Origin: Candidatus Omnitrophota bacterium
GTDB lineage: Bacteria; Omnitrophota; Gorgyraeia; Gygaellales; Profunditerraquicolaceae
Assembly: GCA_026387255.1 (NCBI GenBank)
Contig: JAPLMA010000011.1
Coordinates: 1-24,102, forward strand
Length of the DNA: 24,102 bases
Direction: 5' to 3'
Every line of letters begins with the position of its first letter. Positions within the stretch are counted from its first letter, which is position 1. The position numbers and the translations under genes were made by a program. The notes below the pieces were generated by a model. The model was not told where the DNA came from. It saw only the letters and a program-made list of their open reading frames with translations, and made no database searches. Shown here one piece after another: positions 13,320 to 20,667 of the stretch.

Positions 13320-14414
13320 ATGTCTAGTAAGCAGAGGGTAGCAGTTTTAATTGCGATAGTTTTCACTTTGGTTTTAGCGGCTAATATATCTTTTGCTTGT
13401 ACGGATTTTCAGATTAAGGCCAAAGATAATACCGTGGTTATCGGCCGTTCCATGGAATTTCCTGTTGATCTGCATTCTAATGTTGTCATTGTGCCTGGCG
13501 GAGAGCAATTTGTCAGCATCGATGATAAAGGCGTTAAGGGGATAACCTGGACGAATAAATATGGTTTCTTAGGAATAGATGCCTACAATCTTAAAAATTG
13601 CTATGTAGAGGGTTTTAATGAAAAGGGGCTGGCTTTTGACGGGTTGATGTTTACGGGCGCAAAGTATCAGACGGCAGAGCCGGGTAAATTCGTGACCATC
13701 AGCGATTTTGGCTCTTGGATCATGGGAAACTTCGCGAACGTGGAAGAGGTGAAAGAAGCTTTGCCTAAGGTAAACGTCGCAGGTACTGTTTTAAAAGAAG
13801 CAGGCGGCGAGCTATATTTTCATATTGCCGTGCATGATGCTGCCGGAAAGAATCTGGTTATCGAGTTTATTGATGGAGAAGTAAAGGTTTATGATAATCC
13901 GCTTGGGGTCATGACTAATCGTCCTGATTTCGCCTGGCAGCTGAATAATTTAAGAAATTATATAAATTTGGATGCGCATGATAAAAAGGATAAGATGCTT
14001 AATGGCCTAAAACTGGAGCCTACCGGCGTTGGTAGCGGCCTGCTTGGTTTACCCGGGGACTGGACTCCTCCATCGAGATTTGTGCGTGTCGCGTATTCTT
14101 TGGATGCGGCTTTACCGGTGGAAGATGCTCCCGAAGCAGTAAATCTAGCAGAGCATCTTTTAAACATTGTTGATATTCCTAAGGGGGCGGTTAAGGAAAA
14201 TCCCGCTCCTTTTGTGATGATGGAAGGATATGCTCAATGGGTAGTGATCAAAGACTTGACGAACCTTATCCTATATTACAAAACTTATGAAAATACTGCT
14301 TGGAAGAAAGTAGACTTAAAGAAATTTAGCCTTGCGCCGGGAGCTCCTCAGAAATCCATAGCAATAGACGATAAGCAGCAGAAAGTCATTGATGTCAGTG
14401 GTGAGTTAAAATAA
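13320..14414 (+). CDS. Secreted linear amide C-N hydrolase (choloylglycine hydrolase/penicillin V acylase family)
   Basis: A 364-residue exported Ntn hydrolase. A Sec signal peptide (1-26) ends in SFA, and cleavage would expose C27 of CTDF as the N-terminal nucleophile, as this family requires. Other family residues are R43 in IGRSMEF, N100 in EGFNEKGLAF, the TNRPDFAWQLNNL segment (199-211; N200) and SRFVR (252-256). Relatives deconjugate bile salts or cleave penicillin V and N-acyl homoserine lactones; the substrate here cannot be told. C27 is better read as a nucleophile than a lipoprotein cysteine, because SFAC is a poor lipobox. AAGGAGG at 13307-13313 fixes the start, and the gene follows the nuclease by 11 bases. 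Confidence 0.92.
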   Translation: MSSKQRVAVLIAIVFTLVLAANISFACTDFQIKAKDNTVVIGRSMEFPVDLHSNVVIVPGGEQFVSIDDKGVKGITWTNKYGFLGIDAYNLKNCYVEGFNEKGLAFDGLMFTGAKYQTAEPGKFVTISDFGSWIMGNFANVEEVKEALPKVNVAGTVLKEAGGELYFHIAVHDAAGKNLVIEFIDGEVKVYDNPLGVMTNRPDFAWQLNNLRNYINLDAHDKKDKMLNGLKLEPTGVGSGLLGLPGDWTPPSRFVRVAYSLDAALPVEDAPEAVNLAEHLLNIVDIPKGAVKENPAPFVMMEGYAQWVVIKDLTNLILYYKTYENTAWKKVDLKKFSLAPGAPQKSIAIDDKQQKVIDVSGELK

Positions 14415-14453
14415 AGAGGTTATCCGGCTGGGCAAATTGTTTGGGAGGGAGAA

Positions 14454-14819
14454 ATGAATAAAGTAATTAATATCATAATAGTTTTATTTTGTCAGTTTTG
14501 TTTACTATCAGTTGCTTTCGCAGGAGAATTTACTCAACTCTCTTTTACCTTAACTGGGCCAGGAGGTGTTTTTTCTAAACCTTCTTTTATCATTAATTCC
14601 AATACAGGAGAATTTTCAAAGCCAAGCCTGAAAGTTAGAAAGGATAGCGATACGGAATTTAATACGCCATCTTTTTCTCTTACAAATAATGGGGAATTTT
14701 CAAAGCCCAGCCTGAGAGTCAGAGAAGATAGCGATAAGGAATTTAATACGCCATCTTTTTCTCTGGCAAATCATGGAGAATTCTCAAGGAATTCATTTTC
14801 TTTAACTGATAAAGGTTAA
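14454..14819 (+). CDS. Small secreted protein made entirely of seven short repeats
   Basis: I do not recognise a family. The 121-residue protein has a clear Sec signal peptide (1-23, cleavage after AFA). The whole mature part (98 residues) is seven consecutive units of 13-15 residues with the consensus GEFxxPSFxL, often (G/T/K)EF-(S/N)-(K/T)-PS-(F/L). Units 3-4 and 5-6 form a recent 28-residue, 84-base tandem duplication (14607-14690 and 14691-14774). Alternate units carry a charged RKDSD/REDSD end. The regular alternation of hydrophobic and polar residues suggests a small beta-solenoid or beta-strand stack. GGAGG at 14444-14448 precedes the ATG. A terminator-like hairpin follows the stop. 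Function is unknown; an extracellular or periplasmic surface role is an inference. Confidence 0.75.
   Translation: MNKVINIIIVLFCQFCLLSVAFAGEFTQLSFTLTGPGGVFSKPSFIINSNTGEFSKPSLKVRKDSDTEFNTPSFSLTNNGEFSKPSLRVREDSDKEFNTPSFSLANHGEFSRNSFSLTDKG
14607..14774 (+). repeat. Two 84-bp tandem repeats in the repeat-protein gene
   Basis: The copies (14607-14690, 14691-14774) start GGAGAATTTTCAAAGCC and GGGGAATTTTCAAAGCC. They share a long identical stretch, GAATTTAATACGCCATCTTT. They differ at scattered positions, mostly third bases or conservative changes, showing that the duplication has been kept under selection for the protein pattern. Confidence 0.88.
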
Positions 14820-14831
14820 ATTATTAAAGCT

Positions 14832-14878
14832 AGGGACGCTTCGGGTTTTGCTGAATAGAAACGGTCCTTAGTTTTTTT
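14832..14878 (+). terminator. Degenerate GGGAC-type hairpin with T-run
   Basis: AGGGACG (14832-14838) pairs imperfectly with CGGTCCT (14862-14868), and seven T's follow at 14872-14878. The right arm TGAATAGAAACGGTCCT strongly resembles the nrdR terminator palindrome, whereas the left arm has decayed. It probably still terminates the repeat-protein transcript. Confidence 0.5.
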
Positions 14879-14897
14879 ATCTAACGGGAGGTAGGAC

Positions 14898-15251
14898 ATG
14901 CTTGAACTAAAACATCAAAAATTAGCTCCAACATCAGTGTTCATAAAAAGATTATTTGTATTTATTGGAATTGCTATTCTTTTGATTTTATTTGCTTTGT
15001 TCATTGGTGTGGCCGGATATCATTGGATCGCTGGTTTTAGTTGGGTTGATGCGTTACTAAACGCATCGATGATCTTGGGTGGTATGGGTCCGGTTGATCT
15101 ATTGATTAGCGCAGCTGCAAAAATATTTGCTTCTGTATATGCTCTTTTTAGCGGGCTGGTATTTATTGCAGTAATGGGAATTGTTTTTTCCCCAATTGCG
15201 CATAGAATGCTCCATAAATTCCATATTGATGACAAAGATTTGCAGAGATAA
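14898..15251 (+). CDS. Two-helix pore-loop (K+ channel-like) membrane protein with GGMGPV filter
   Basis: A 117-residue membrane protein with the layout of a minimal K+ channel subunit: TM1 (about 17-40), a re-entrant-like amphipathic segment WVDALLNASMIL (49-60), a filter-like GGMGPVD (61-67), TM2 (about 73-98) and a basic cytoplasmic tail. The K+ filter TVGYG is absent and GGMGPV is at its place. I recall similar short proteins in other bacteria, kept as hypothetical or two-pore-channel-like, so the motif looks conserved rather than damaged. Ion conduction or selectivity is unproven. GGGAGG at 14885-14890 sets the start. The 3' end overlaps the next gene by 23 bases. Confidence 0.72.
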   Translation: MLELKHQKLAPTSVFIKRLFVFIGIAILLILFALFIGVAGYHWIAGFSWVDALLNASMILGGMGPVDLLISAAAKIFASVYALFSGLVFIAVMGIVFSPIAHRMLHKFHIDDKDLQR

Positions 15252-15915
15252 AAAAGATATCGCTAAAAAACTCATTAAGCATGTTAAAAAACTGCGGCAG
15301 TGCCGGAAGTGCCGGCAGATGTATCCGCCGGTAGTTAGTGGCGGAGCAGTGGTAAGTAAAATTTTGCTGGTGGGTCAGGCGCCGGGGGATAAGGAGCCTA
15401 AGTTGGGGCGGCCGTTTGCCTGGACCGCGGGTAAGACTCTTTTTGGCTGGTTTAGTACAGCTGCGGGAATAAGCGAAGAACAATTCCGCGCTTCTCTATA
15501 CATGGCGGCAGTGTGCCGCTGTTTTCCCGGGAAAAATCCCCTGGGCGGTGATCGGGTGCCGTCACCGCAGGAAGTGTACAATTGTACTGCCTGGCTTAAA
15601 CGCGAATTGGATATCTTACAGCCGGATTTGGTTATTCCGGTGGGCAAACTGGCAATTGCCCAATTTATCCCGTTGCAAAAGCTTGACCAGATCATCGGCC
15701 GAAAAATGGCAGTAACCTGTGCTGGACATTCTTTTGATCTTATTCCTTTGCCCCATCCTTCAGGCGCCTCACCCTGGCATCGTAAAGAGCCAGGTAGTAG
15801 CTTACTTAAAAAAGCTTTAAGGCTTATTGTTAAACACCCGGCGTTTAATCGGTGCGTATTCACTGCGTTCCGGTTATCCGCCAACGCTTCAGTGGCGGAT
15901 AAATTTAGAAAATAA
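15229..15915 (+). CDS. Uracil-DNA glycosylase superfamily protein (Fe-S, family 4/5-like)
   Basis: A 228-residue base-excision enzyme that removes uracil or other deaminated bases from DNA. It has GQAPGDKE (49-56), the GRPFAWTAGKTLFGW segment (60-74), and the C-terminal PLPHPSGAS motif (173-181). Cysteines C25 and C28 (CRKC), C96/C98 and C119 fit the 4Fe-4S site of family 4/5 enzymes. The ATG at 15229 is the first in frame and lies inside the upstream gene, with no good Shine-Dalgarno site, so coupling is likely. The frame itself extends further 5' but without sense. The last 20 or so codons pass through a palindromic repeat (15874-15902) and look non-native. Confidence 0.88.
   Translation: MTKICRDKKDIAKKLIKHVKKLRQCRKCRQMYPPVVSGGAVVSKILLVGQAPGDKEPKLGRPFAWTAGKTLFGWFSTAAGISEEQFRASLYMAAVCRCFPGKNPLGGDRVPSPQEVYNCTAWLKRELDILQPDLVIPVGKLAIAQFIPLQKLDQIIGRKMAVTCAGHSFDLIPLPHPSGASPWHRKEPGSSLLKKALRLIVKHPAFNRCVFTAFRLSANASVADKFRK
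15874..15902. repeat. Palindromic repeat within the 3' end of the UDG gene
   Basis: TTATCCGCCA (15874-15883) and TGGCGGATAA (15893-15902) form a perfect 10-bp inverted repeat with a 9-base spacer (ACGCTTCAG). It is translated in frame as the last residues of the glycosylase. No T-run follows, so it is not a standard terminator; it looks like an inserted REP-type element. Confidence 0.75.
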
Positions 15916-15927
15916 AGGTACTTAAGT

Positions 15928-16143
15928 ATGGACTTTCAACTAAAATCTGAATTTATTGAGCTGGATAATCTGCTTAAAACACTGGAGCTGGTGGCTAGCG
16001 GCGCAGAGGCTAAGCAAAGCATTCAGTCGGGCGCGGTCAAAGTCAACGGTCAAGTTGAAAGCCGTATCCGGCGCAAGCTGCGCTTGGGAGATTCCGTGGA
16101 ATTTCAGGAGCAGCGGATTAATATTTTATCAACTCCATCCTGA
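15928..16143 (+). CDS. Small S4-domain RNA-binding protein (YbcJ-like)
   Basis: A 71-residue protein that is essentially one S4 RNA-binding domain. It has IELDNLLKTLELVASGAEAK, then the S4 core QSIQSGAVKVNGQVESRIRRK (split as QSIQSGAVKVNGQV and ESRIRRK), and LRLGDSVEF. YbcJ-type S4 proteins bind structured RNA and are thought to act around ribosomes or tRNA. A weak AAAGG (15914-15918 region) lies about 9 bases before the ATG. It starts 12 bases after the glycosylase stop and is probably cotranscribed. A fresh promoter follows its end, so it is the last gene of this unit. Confidence 0.85.
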   Translation: MDFQLKSEFIELDNLLKTLELVASGAEAKQSIQSGAVKVNGQVESRIRRKLRLGDSVEFQEQRINILSTPS

Positions 16144-16149
16144 ATTTTC

Positions 16150-16178
16150 TTGTAAATCTCTCTATCAAGCCCTATAAT
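16150..16178 (+). promoter_or_regulatory. Sigma-70-type promoter for the bifunctional-nuclease operon
   Basis: TTGTAA (16150-16155), a 17-base spacer and a perfect TATAAT (16173-16178). The predicted start near 16185 gives a leader of about 50 bases with AGAGGAG (16222-16228) before the ATG at 16234. Confidence 0.75.
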
Positions 16179-16233
16179 AGATATCTATAAGCACATACAT
16201 TTTTATACTTGCCTGAAATATAGAGGAGCCAGA

Positions 16234-16647
16234 ATGATTGAGATGGAGTTAAGTAAAATTGTAATTGATGAGAAGAGGCATGATCAGTTGATTGCTTTAA
16301 AGGAAAAGGGGGGCACTAGGGTTTTACCGATTGTCATTGGCTTAAATGAAGCTTCAGCCATAAAATTAAAGATCAGCGGTTTTGATCCTCCGCGTCCCTT
16401 GACGCATGATTTAATGTTTATGATTATTAAGGATTTTGAGGCAACCGTGGAGAAAGTTATCATTGATAAGTTAGAAGAGAATACTTTCCATGCTAAGATT
16501 ATTATTAAAACTGCCGCTGGCAGCTTAAAGACTATTGATGCTCGGCCAAGTGATAGTATTGCTTTGGCAGTGAGGTTTCATGCGCCGATTTTAGTTGAAG
16601 ATGAGATTATCAAGCAGTATGAGCTGTTTAATAAAGAGAAGTCTTAA
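16234..16647 (+). CDS. Bifunctional nuclease (BFN/DUF151) family protein
   Basis: A 137-residue protein of the BFN/DUF151 family. Signs are the N-terminal MIEMELSKIVID strand, VLPIVIGLNEASAIKLKI (31-48), RPLTHDLMFMIIKDF (54-68) and the near C-terminal DARPSDSIALAVRFHAPILV, here given as DARPSDSIALAVR plus FHAPILV. Plant members have RNase and DNase activity in defence; in bacteria the family is often found near RNA-processing genes and its substrate is unknown. A promoter with perfect -10 precedes it. A very strong hairpin follows its stop by 4 bases and could end or protect the transcript before the tRNA nucleotidyltransferase gene. Confidence 0.92.
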   Translation: MIEMELSKIVIDEKRHDQLIALKEKGGTRVLPIVIGLNEASAIKLKISGFDPPRPLTHDLMFMIIKDFEATVEKVIIDKLEENTFHAKIIIKTAAGSLKTIDARPSDSIALAVRFHAPILVEDEIIKQYELFNKEKS

Positions 16648-16651
16648 AATA

Positions 16652-16708
16652 AAGGGGACGGTTCTATTTTTTAAATAGATTGCAATGAAAAAATAGAACC
16701 GTCCCCTT
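16652..16708. repeat. Perfect 21-bp REP-like hairpin
   Basis: The arms at 16652-16672 and 16688-16708 are exact complements, with the core GGGGACGGTTCTATTTTT and its complement AAAAATAGAACCGTCCCC. The loop is 15 bases. From memory, this GGGGACGGTTCTATTTTT type is widespread in environmental bacterial genomes and is linked to REP-associated (Y1/TnpA-REP) transposases. It fills most of the gap between the BFN-family gene and the CCA/PAP gene. The right arm ends 11 bases before the next ATG. Confidence 0.92.
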
Positions 16709-16719
16709 GATTTAAATCT

Positions 16720-18165
16720 ATGCTTAAATTTAGCTTAAAAGACGAAAATATTTTAAACCCAATTTATAATTTCGCTAAAATAAAAAAAGTAAAATTATAT
16801 TTGGTGGGTGGAGCGCTGCGGGATTTAATTTTAGATAGAAACAAAGAAAATCCGGATTTTGATTTTTGTTTAAAATCTGGTGCCTTAAAATTCGCCGCTA
16901 AGCTGGCTCGTGAATTAAGATGCGCTTGCGTGGTTTTGGATGAAGAGCATGCTGCTTGCCGTTTAGTTAAAAAAATAAACGGTAAGATGCATACTTTTGA
17001 TTTTTCGGATTTTCGCGCCGCGACTTTAGAAAAAGACCTGTTGCATCGTGATTTTACAATAAACTCTATGGCCCTGGCTTTAGGGGATGTATTTGGTCAG
17101 CAAGATTTAGATACTTTGATTATTGACCCGTATTTTGGCAGAGCGGACATTAAAGCTAAAATAATTAAGGCTACTGGGCCCGGTTCTTTTAAAGAAGACC
17201 CATTAAGAATTCTGCGGGCTTTTAGTTTTAGCTGCGCACTCGGCTTTAGCATAGATAAAGAAACATTGCGTTTGGCGAAAAAAGAAAAAAATAGGATTAG
17301 CGCGGTATCCGGCGAGCGTATTCGTGAAGAATTATTTAAGATCCTGGATAGCTCTACGGCTTATACTTGTTTAGTCAGCCTGGATAAGTTAAAGATCTTA
17401 GAGATTATTTTTCCGGAAATCAAACCCATGCGCAGGATTGGGCAGGGGCCGTATCATCATCTGGATGTTTGGCAGCATACTTTAGAAACTTTGAGTCAAT
17501 TTGAGCTGATCATTAAGGGGGCTAAAAAGACACTTGCGATAGATGATTATTTGCAGGAGGAGGTTGCGGGTTTGCGTAGAAGATCCAGCCTCCTAAAGTT
17601 AGCTTGTATTTTGCATGATATTGGCAAGCCTAAGGCTTTGCGTAGGGAAAAAGGAAAAATTATTTTTCATGGCCATGAAAGGATCGGCTTAGGCTTAACG
17701 CGTATAATTTCGCGCAGATTAAAATTGTCTAATGATGAAGGCCGCGTTTTAGAGAGGGTTGTGCTCTGGCATTTAAGGCCAGGGTATCTGGCGAATAACC
17801 CGCATCCCACGGCGCGGGCGACTTTTCGTTATTTTCGCGATACCGGTAACGACGCTTTAGCCGTGCTCTTATTATCTTTGGCTGATCAACGTGCCACTAA
17901 GGGGCCACAGACTACAGCGTTCTCACGCCTGCGCCATGAGAAAACCGTCAAGGCCTTGATCCATAAATTATTAAAACAGAAAGATGAAACTAAATTAGTA
18001 CGTCTTTTAAACGGTAATGATCTGATGGATAAATTTAAATTGCCGGCTTCGCCTTTGATTGGTAAACTACTCATGGAGTTAGAAGAGGCCCAGGCTATCG
18101 GTAAGATTAAGAAAAGGAAAGAGGCTTGGCAGCTAGCCGCTAAGCTAATTAAATCCCCCCAATGA
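16720..18165 (+). CDS. CCA-adding tRNA nucleotidyltransferase / poly(A) polymerase with HD domain
   Basis: A 481-residue class II nucleotidyltransferase. The head domain shows LVGGALRDLIL (28-38), the catalytic DFD (46-48), HRDFTINSMAL (109-119) and DPLRILRAFSF (160-170). An HD phosphohydrolase domain follows, with HHLDVWQHTLETL (246-258) and HDIGKP (299-304), then a family-specific C-terminal helical region. Such proteins add or repair the tRNA 3' CCA or add poly(A); the sequence does not separate a full CCA enzyme from an A-adding one with confidence. No Shine-Dalgarno site precedes the ATG, and the upstream region is the REP-like hairpin, so translation may be weak or structure-dependent. 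It overlaps the next gene by ATGA. Confidence 0.92.
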   Translation: MLKFSLKDENILNPIYNFAKIKKVKLYLVGGALRDLILDRNKENPDFDFCLKSGALKFAAKLARELRCACVVLDEEHAACRLVKKINGKMHTFDFSDFRAATLEKDLLHRDFTINSMALALGDVFGQQDLDTLIIDPYFGRADIKAKIIKATGPGSFKEDPLRILRAFSFSCALGFSIDKETLRLAKKEKNRISAVSGERIREELFKILDSSTAYTCLVSLDKLKILEIIFPEIKPMRRIGQGPYHHLDVWQHTLETLSQFELIIKGAKKTLAIDDYLQEEVAGLRRRSSLLKLACILHDIGKPKALRREKGKIIFHGHERIGLGLTRIISRRLKLSNDEGRVLERVVLWHLRPGYLANNPHPTARATFRYFRDTGNDALAVLLLSLADQRATKGPQTTAFSRLRHEKTVKALIHKLLKQKDETKLVRLLNGNDLMDKFKLPASPLIGKLLMELEEAQAIGKIKKRKEAWQLAAKLIKSPQ

Positions 18166-20597
18166 AGAAGTTTATTATAAGCGTCTTAATTCTATTCTTA
18201 ATTCTTTTTGTTGGCACCGTATATTTAAATAAAGTACTCCTGCCGAAAAAAATCAAAGCGTTGATTGTTTCTACGCTTGCCCAACAGACCGGTAAGAGTG
18301 TTACTTTAAAATCTTTGGAGTTTAGTTTTTTAAAAGGGCTGGTTTTGCGCGAGCTGGTGATTTCCGATAACCAAAATGTAATTTTAAGTACGCGCCAGGC
18401 GACCTGCACAATTTTTATTTGGCCGATTTTCAAGAAGCAGATTATCATCCCCAATATAAATCTTAAAGCCCCGTATATTTTTCTTGAGCGCCGTCCGGAT
18501 AACAGTTTTAACTTGCAGGATTTTTTTGTTCCTCACCAAGCAGCGGTGAAAAAATCAGATTTTAGTATCGCGGTCTTTAAACTTATTATTTCCAATGGCA
18601 ACATTGTTTTTCAGGATGATACTTTGCCGGTTAAATTAAAAAAAGAGGTTAAAAATATCCAACTTAGCTTGCAGCTGGGCTTACCGGTAAAATTAAAGTT
18701 TAATCTTTCCGCAGAACTCGCTAGTGGACCTTTGGTTTTTATCAACGCCTCCGGTGAATATAAAATTTTAAGCCAGGAGCTAGCGGCCAGTCTTGCCCTG
18801 AAGAATTTATCTACCAGTGAGTTTAGCGCTTATTATGGTAATTTTGGTGATTTGGTGAGCGGAGTAATAGACCTGCAGGCTCAGATTAATCTTAAAAATA
18901 AAATGCTGCAAGTTAATCTTACCTCTAGGGGCGATAATTTAATTTTTGCAAAAGATAATTTTAAGGCTAAATTAAATTCTAATTTACAAAGTAAAATTGA
19001 GTATAATTTAGAAACTAAAAAACTTGAGTTCAACGGCACCTGTGATGTTTGGCAGGCGGATATTTTGGGTTTAGAGTTCTTAGGTCAGATAAAAGATTTG
19101 AATGGAAAGTTTGTTTTTAACCAGAATTCTTTAATTGCGGATAATTTAAAGGCGGAGTTCTTAGGGGTGCGTTTTGAGATTAAACTGGGGATTAAAGATT
19201 TTAGCACGCGCATGTTATATATAAATACGGATTTTGATCTTAGTATTCTGCCGGCGATTGCTAAAGATAAAATTGATTTTTCCCTGATTAATTCTGCCAG
19301 CGGTAAAGCGGCCTTGTCTTTAAAAATCCAGCCGGATCATCAGGGCGTTTGGGGAGTGCAGGGCAGTTTGTTATTATCCGGCGCAGGTTTAAAGCTAGAT
19401 AAGGTGGTTAGTCCGATTGAGAATATCAGCGCCAATCTTGAATTTAGCCAGCAGGGCTTAAGCTGGTTGGACACGAAATTTAAATATCAGGGAGTAAATT
19501 ACAAGAGCAGCGGGACGCTTTATGATTTTACTGCCCCGAAGATAAAATTAAAACTTTACTCCGATGATTTATCCCTGGCCGCAGATTTTGATCTATTGGG
19601 TAAGAAAATCAAGATTGCTCAGCTTAAAGGTAAATATCTTGATTCGCAGTTTTTAGTGAGCGGAGAGATTGATCAATCTGATCCGGCTAAGCCGCAGGTG
19701 GATTTAAACGGCACGATTAATCTGGAGTTGAGTAATTTAAATAAGTTATTGGAGAAAACTTGCCCGGGGATAAAAGGGAGTTCACCCTTAGGCCAGCTGG
19801 ATACGCAATTTAGCTTAAACGGATCGGTTAGGGATTTTAAAAACTGCTACTTACGGGTAAAATCTAGCAGCAGTAATTTTTCTTTGTATGGCTTAAAGGC
19901 GACGGATTTATCCTTGGATTATTTACAAGAACTAGGAATCGCTAAGCTTCCCGCTCTGCAGATGGCTTTTTATGATGGAATGATTGAAGGCTCTGGCGCG
20001 TTGAGCCTGAATACTACTGAGCTTGCTTATCGGCTGGAGCTAAAGGCCAGTGGAATAAAGTTAGAAAAACTTATACTGGATACGCCATCTAAGCAGAAGA
20101 ATATTTCCGGAATTTTCTTGGGAGAGGTTAAGCTTAATGGGGCGGGCAGTGATTTGAATAAAATTGATGGAGCGGGTAGTTTTGTGGTTAGCCAGGGGAG
20201 GCTGGGGGATTTGAATTTACTTCAGGGTTTAGGCAAATTGTTATTAACTAAGGATTTGGGGAATATTGAATTTACAGGATGTACTTGTGATTTTTTGTTA
20301 AAAGATAAATTTATTAATACGGATAATTTTAAATTAACCAGCAGCATTGTTAATCTTGCCGGCCCCATAAAAATTGGTTTTGATCGTTCCTTAGAAGGGG
20401 CTTTAGATGTGGAGATATTAAGTGAGTTGGTTCCTCTCGGTGGCACATTTAAGGATGTGACTACCGCAATTATTGGTAAGGGCGGTAAATTTGGCGTAAT
20501 TAAATTAAGCGGTACGCTTTCTGAACCAAAGTATGCTTTTAAAACAGCGGTCGGGAATATCATCCAGGGGTTAGCGAATATGTTTTTAAAAAAATAA
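18162..20597 (+). CDS. AsmA-like (DUF748/AsmA_2-type) envelope protein
   Basis: A large, 811-residue inner-membrane-anchored protein. One N-terminal helix (about 3-22) is followed by a typical AsmA start (VTLKSLEFSFLKGLVLRELV). Long beta-rich repeats follow, with many alternating hydrophobic strands of the type ISNGNIVFQDDTLP. The C-terminal AsmA_2-type region contains GAGSFVVSQGRLGDLNLLQG, GLGKLLL and the final KLSGTLSEPKYAF. AsmA-family proteins bridge the periplasm and are linked to phospholipid transport to, and assembly of, the outer membrane. This is the best evidence that the organism is diderm. It begins by ATGA overlap with the nucleotidyltransferase gene, an odd functional pair but clear coupling. 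Confidence 0.85.
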   Translation: MKKFIISVLILFLILFVGTVYLNKVLLPKKIKALIVSTLAQQTGKSVTLKSLEFSFLKGLVLRELVISDNQNVILSTRQATCTIFIWPIFKKQIIIPNINLKAPYIFLERRPDNSFNLQDFFVPHQAAVKKSDFSIAVFKLIISNGNIVFQDDTLPVKLKKEVKNIQLSLQLGLPVKLKFNLSAELASGPLVFINASGEYKILSQELAASLALKNLSTSEFSAYYGNFGDLVSGVIDLQAQINLKNKMLQVNLTSRGDNLIFAKDNFKAKLNSNLQSKIEYNLETKKLEFNGTCDVWQADILGLEFLGQIKDLNGKFVFNQNSLIADNLKAEFLGVRFEIKLGIKDFSTRMLYINTDFDLSILPAIAKDKIDFSLINSASGKAALSLKIQPDHQGVWGVQGSLLLSGAGLKLDKVVSPIENISANLEFSQQGLSWLDTKFKYQGVNYKSSGTLYDFTAPKIKLKLYSDDLSLAADFDLLGKKIKIAQLKGKYLDSQFLVSGEIDQSDPAKPQVDLNGTINLELSNLNKLLEKTCPGIKGSSPLGQLDTQFSLNGSVRDFKNCYLRVKSSSSNFSLYGLKATDLSLDYLQELGIAKLPALQMAFYDGMIEGSGALSLNTTELAYRLELKASGIKLEKLILDTPSKQKNISGIFLGEVKLNGAGSDLNKIDGAGSFVVSQGRLGDLNLLQGLGKLLLTKDLGNIEFTGCTCDFLLKDKFINTDNFKLTSSIVNLAGPIKIGFDRSLEGALDVEILSELVPLGGTFKDVTTAIIGKGGKFGVIKLSGTLSEPKYAFKTAVGNIIQGLANMFLKK

Positions 20598-20667
20598 AAA
20601 GTTCCCCAAGGCAAAGAAAGAAAAAACAAAAAATCGGCCAACAAGGTAATTAGAATTAATTAGATGA

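Noticed and set aside
13320..13400. Lipoprotein signal peptide for the amidase
   Set aside because: The residues before C27 (SFA) do not form a good lipobox, while the N-terminal Cys is needed as the Ntn nucleophile.
15375..15884. Long minus-strand open frame (169 codons) opposite the uracil-DNA glycosylase
   Set aside because: It lies fully antisense to a well-supported gene with motifs, and its product shows no recognisable domain.
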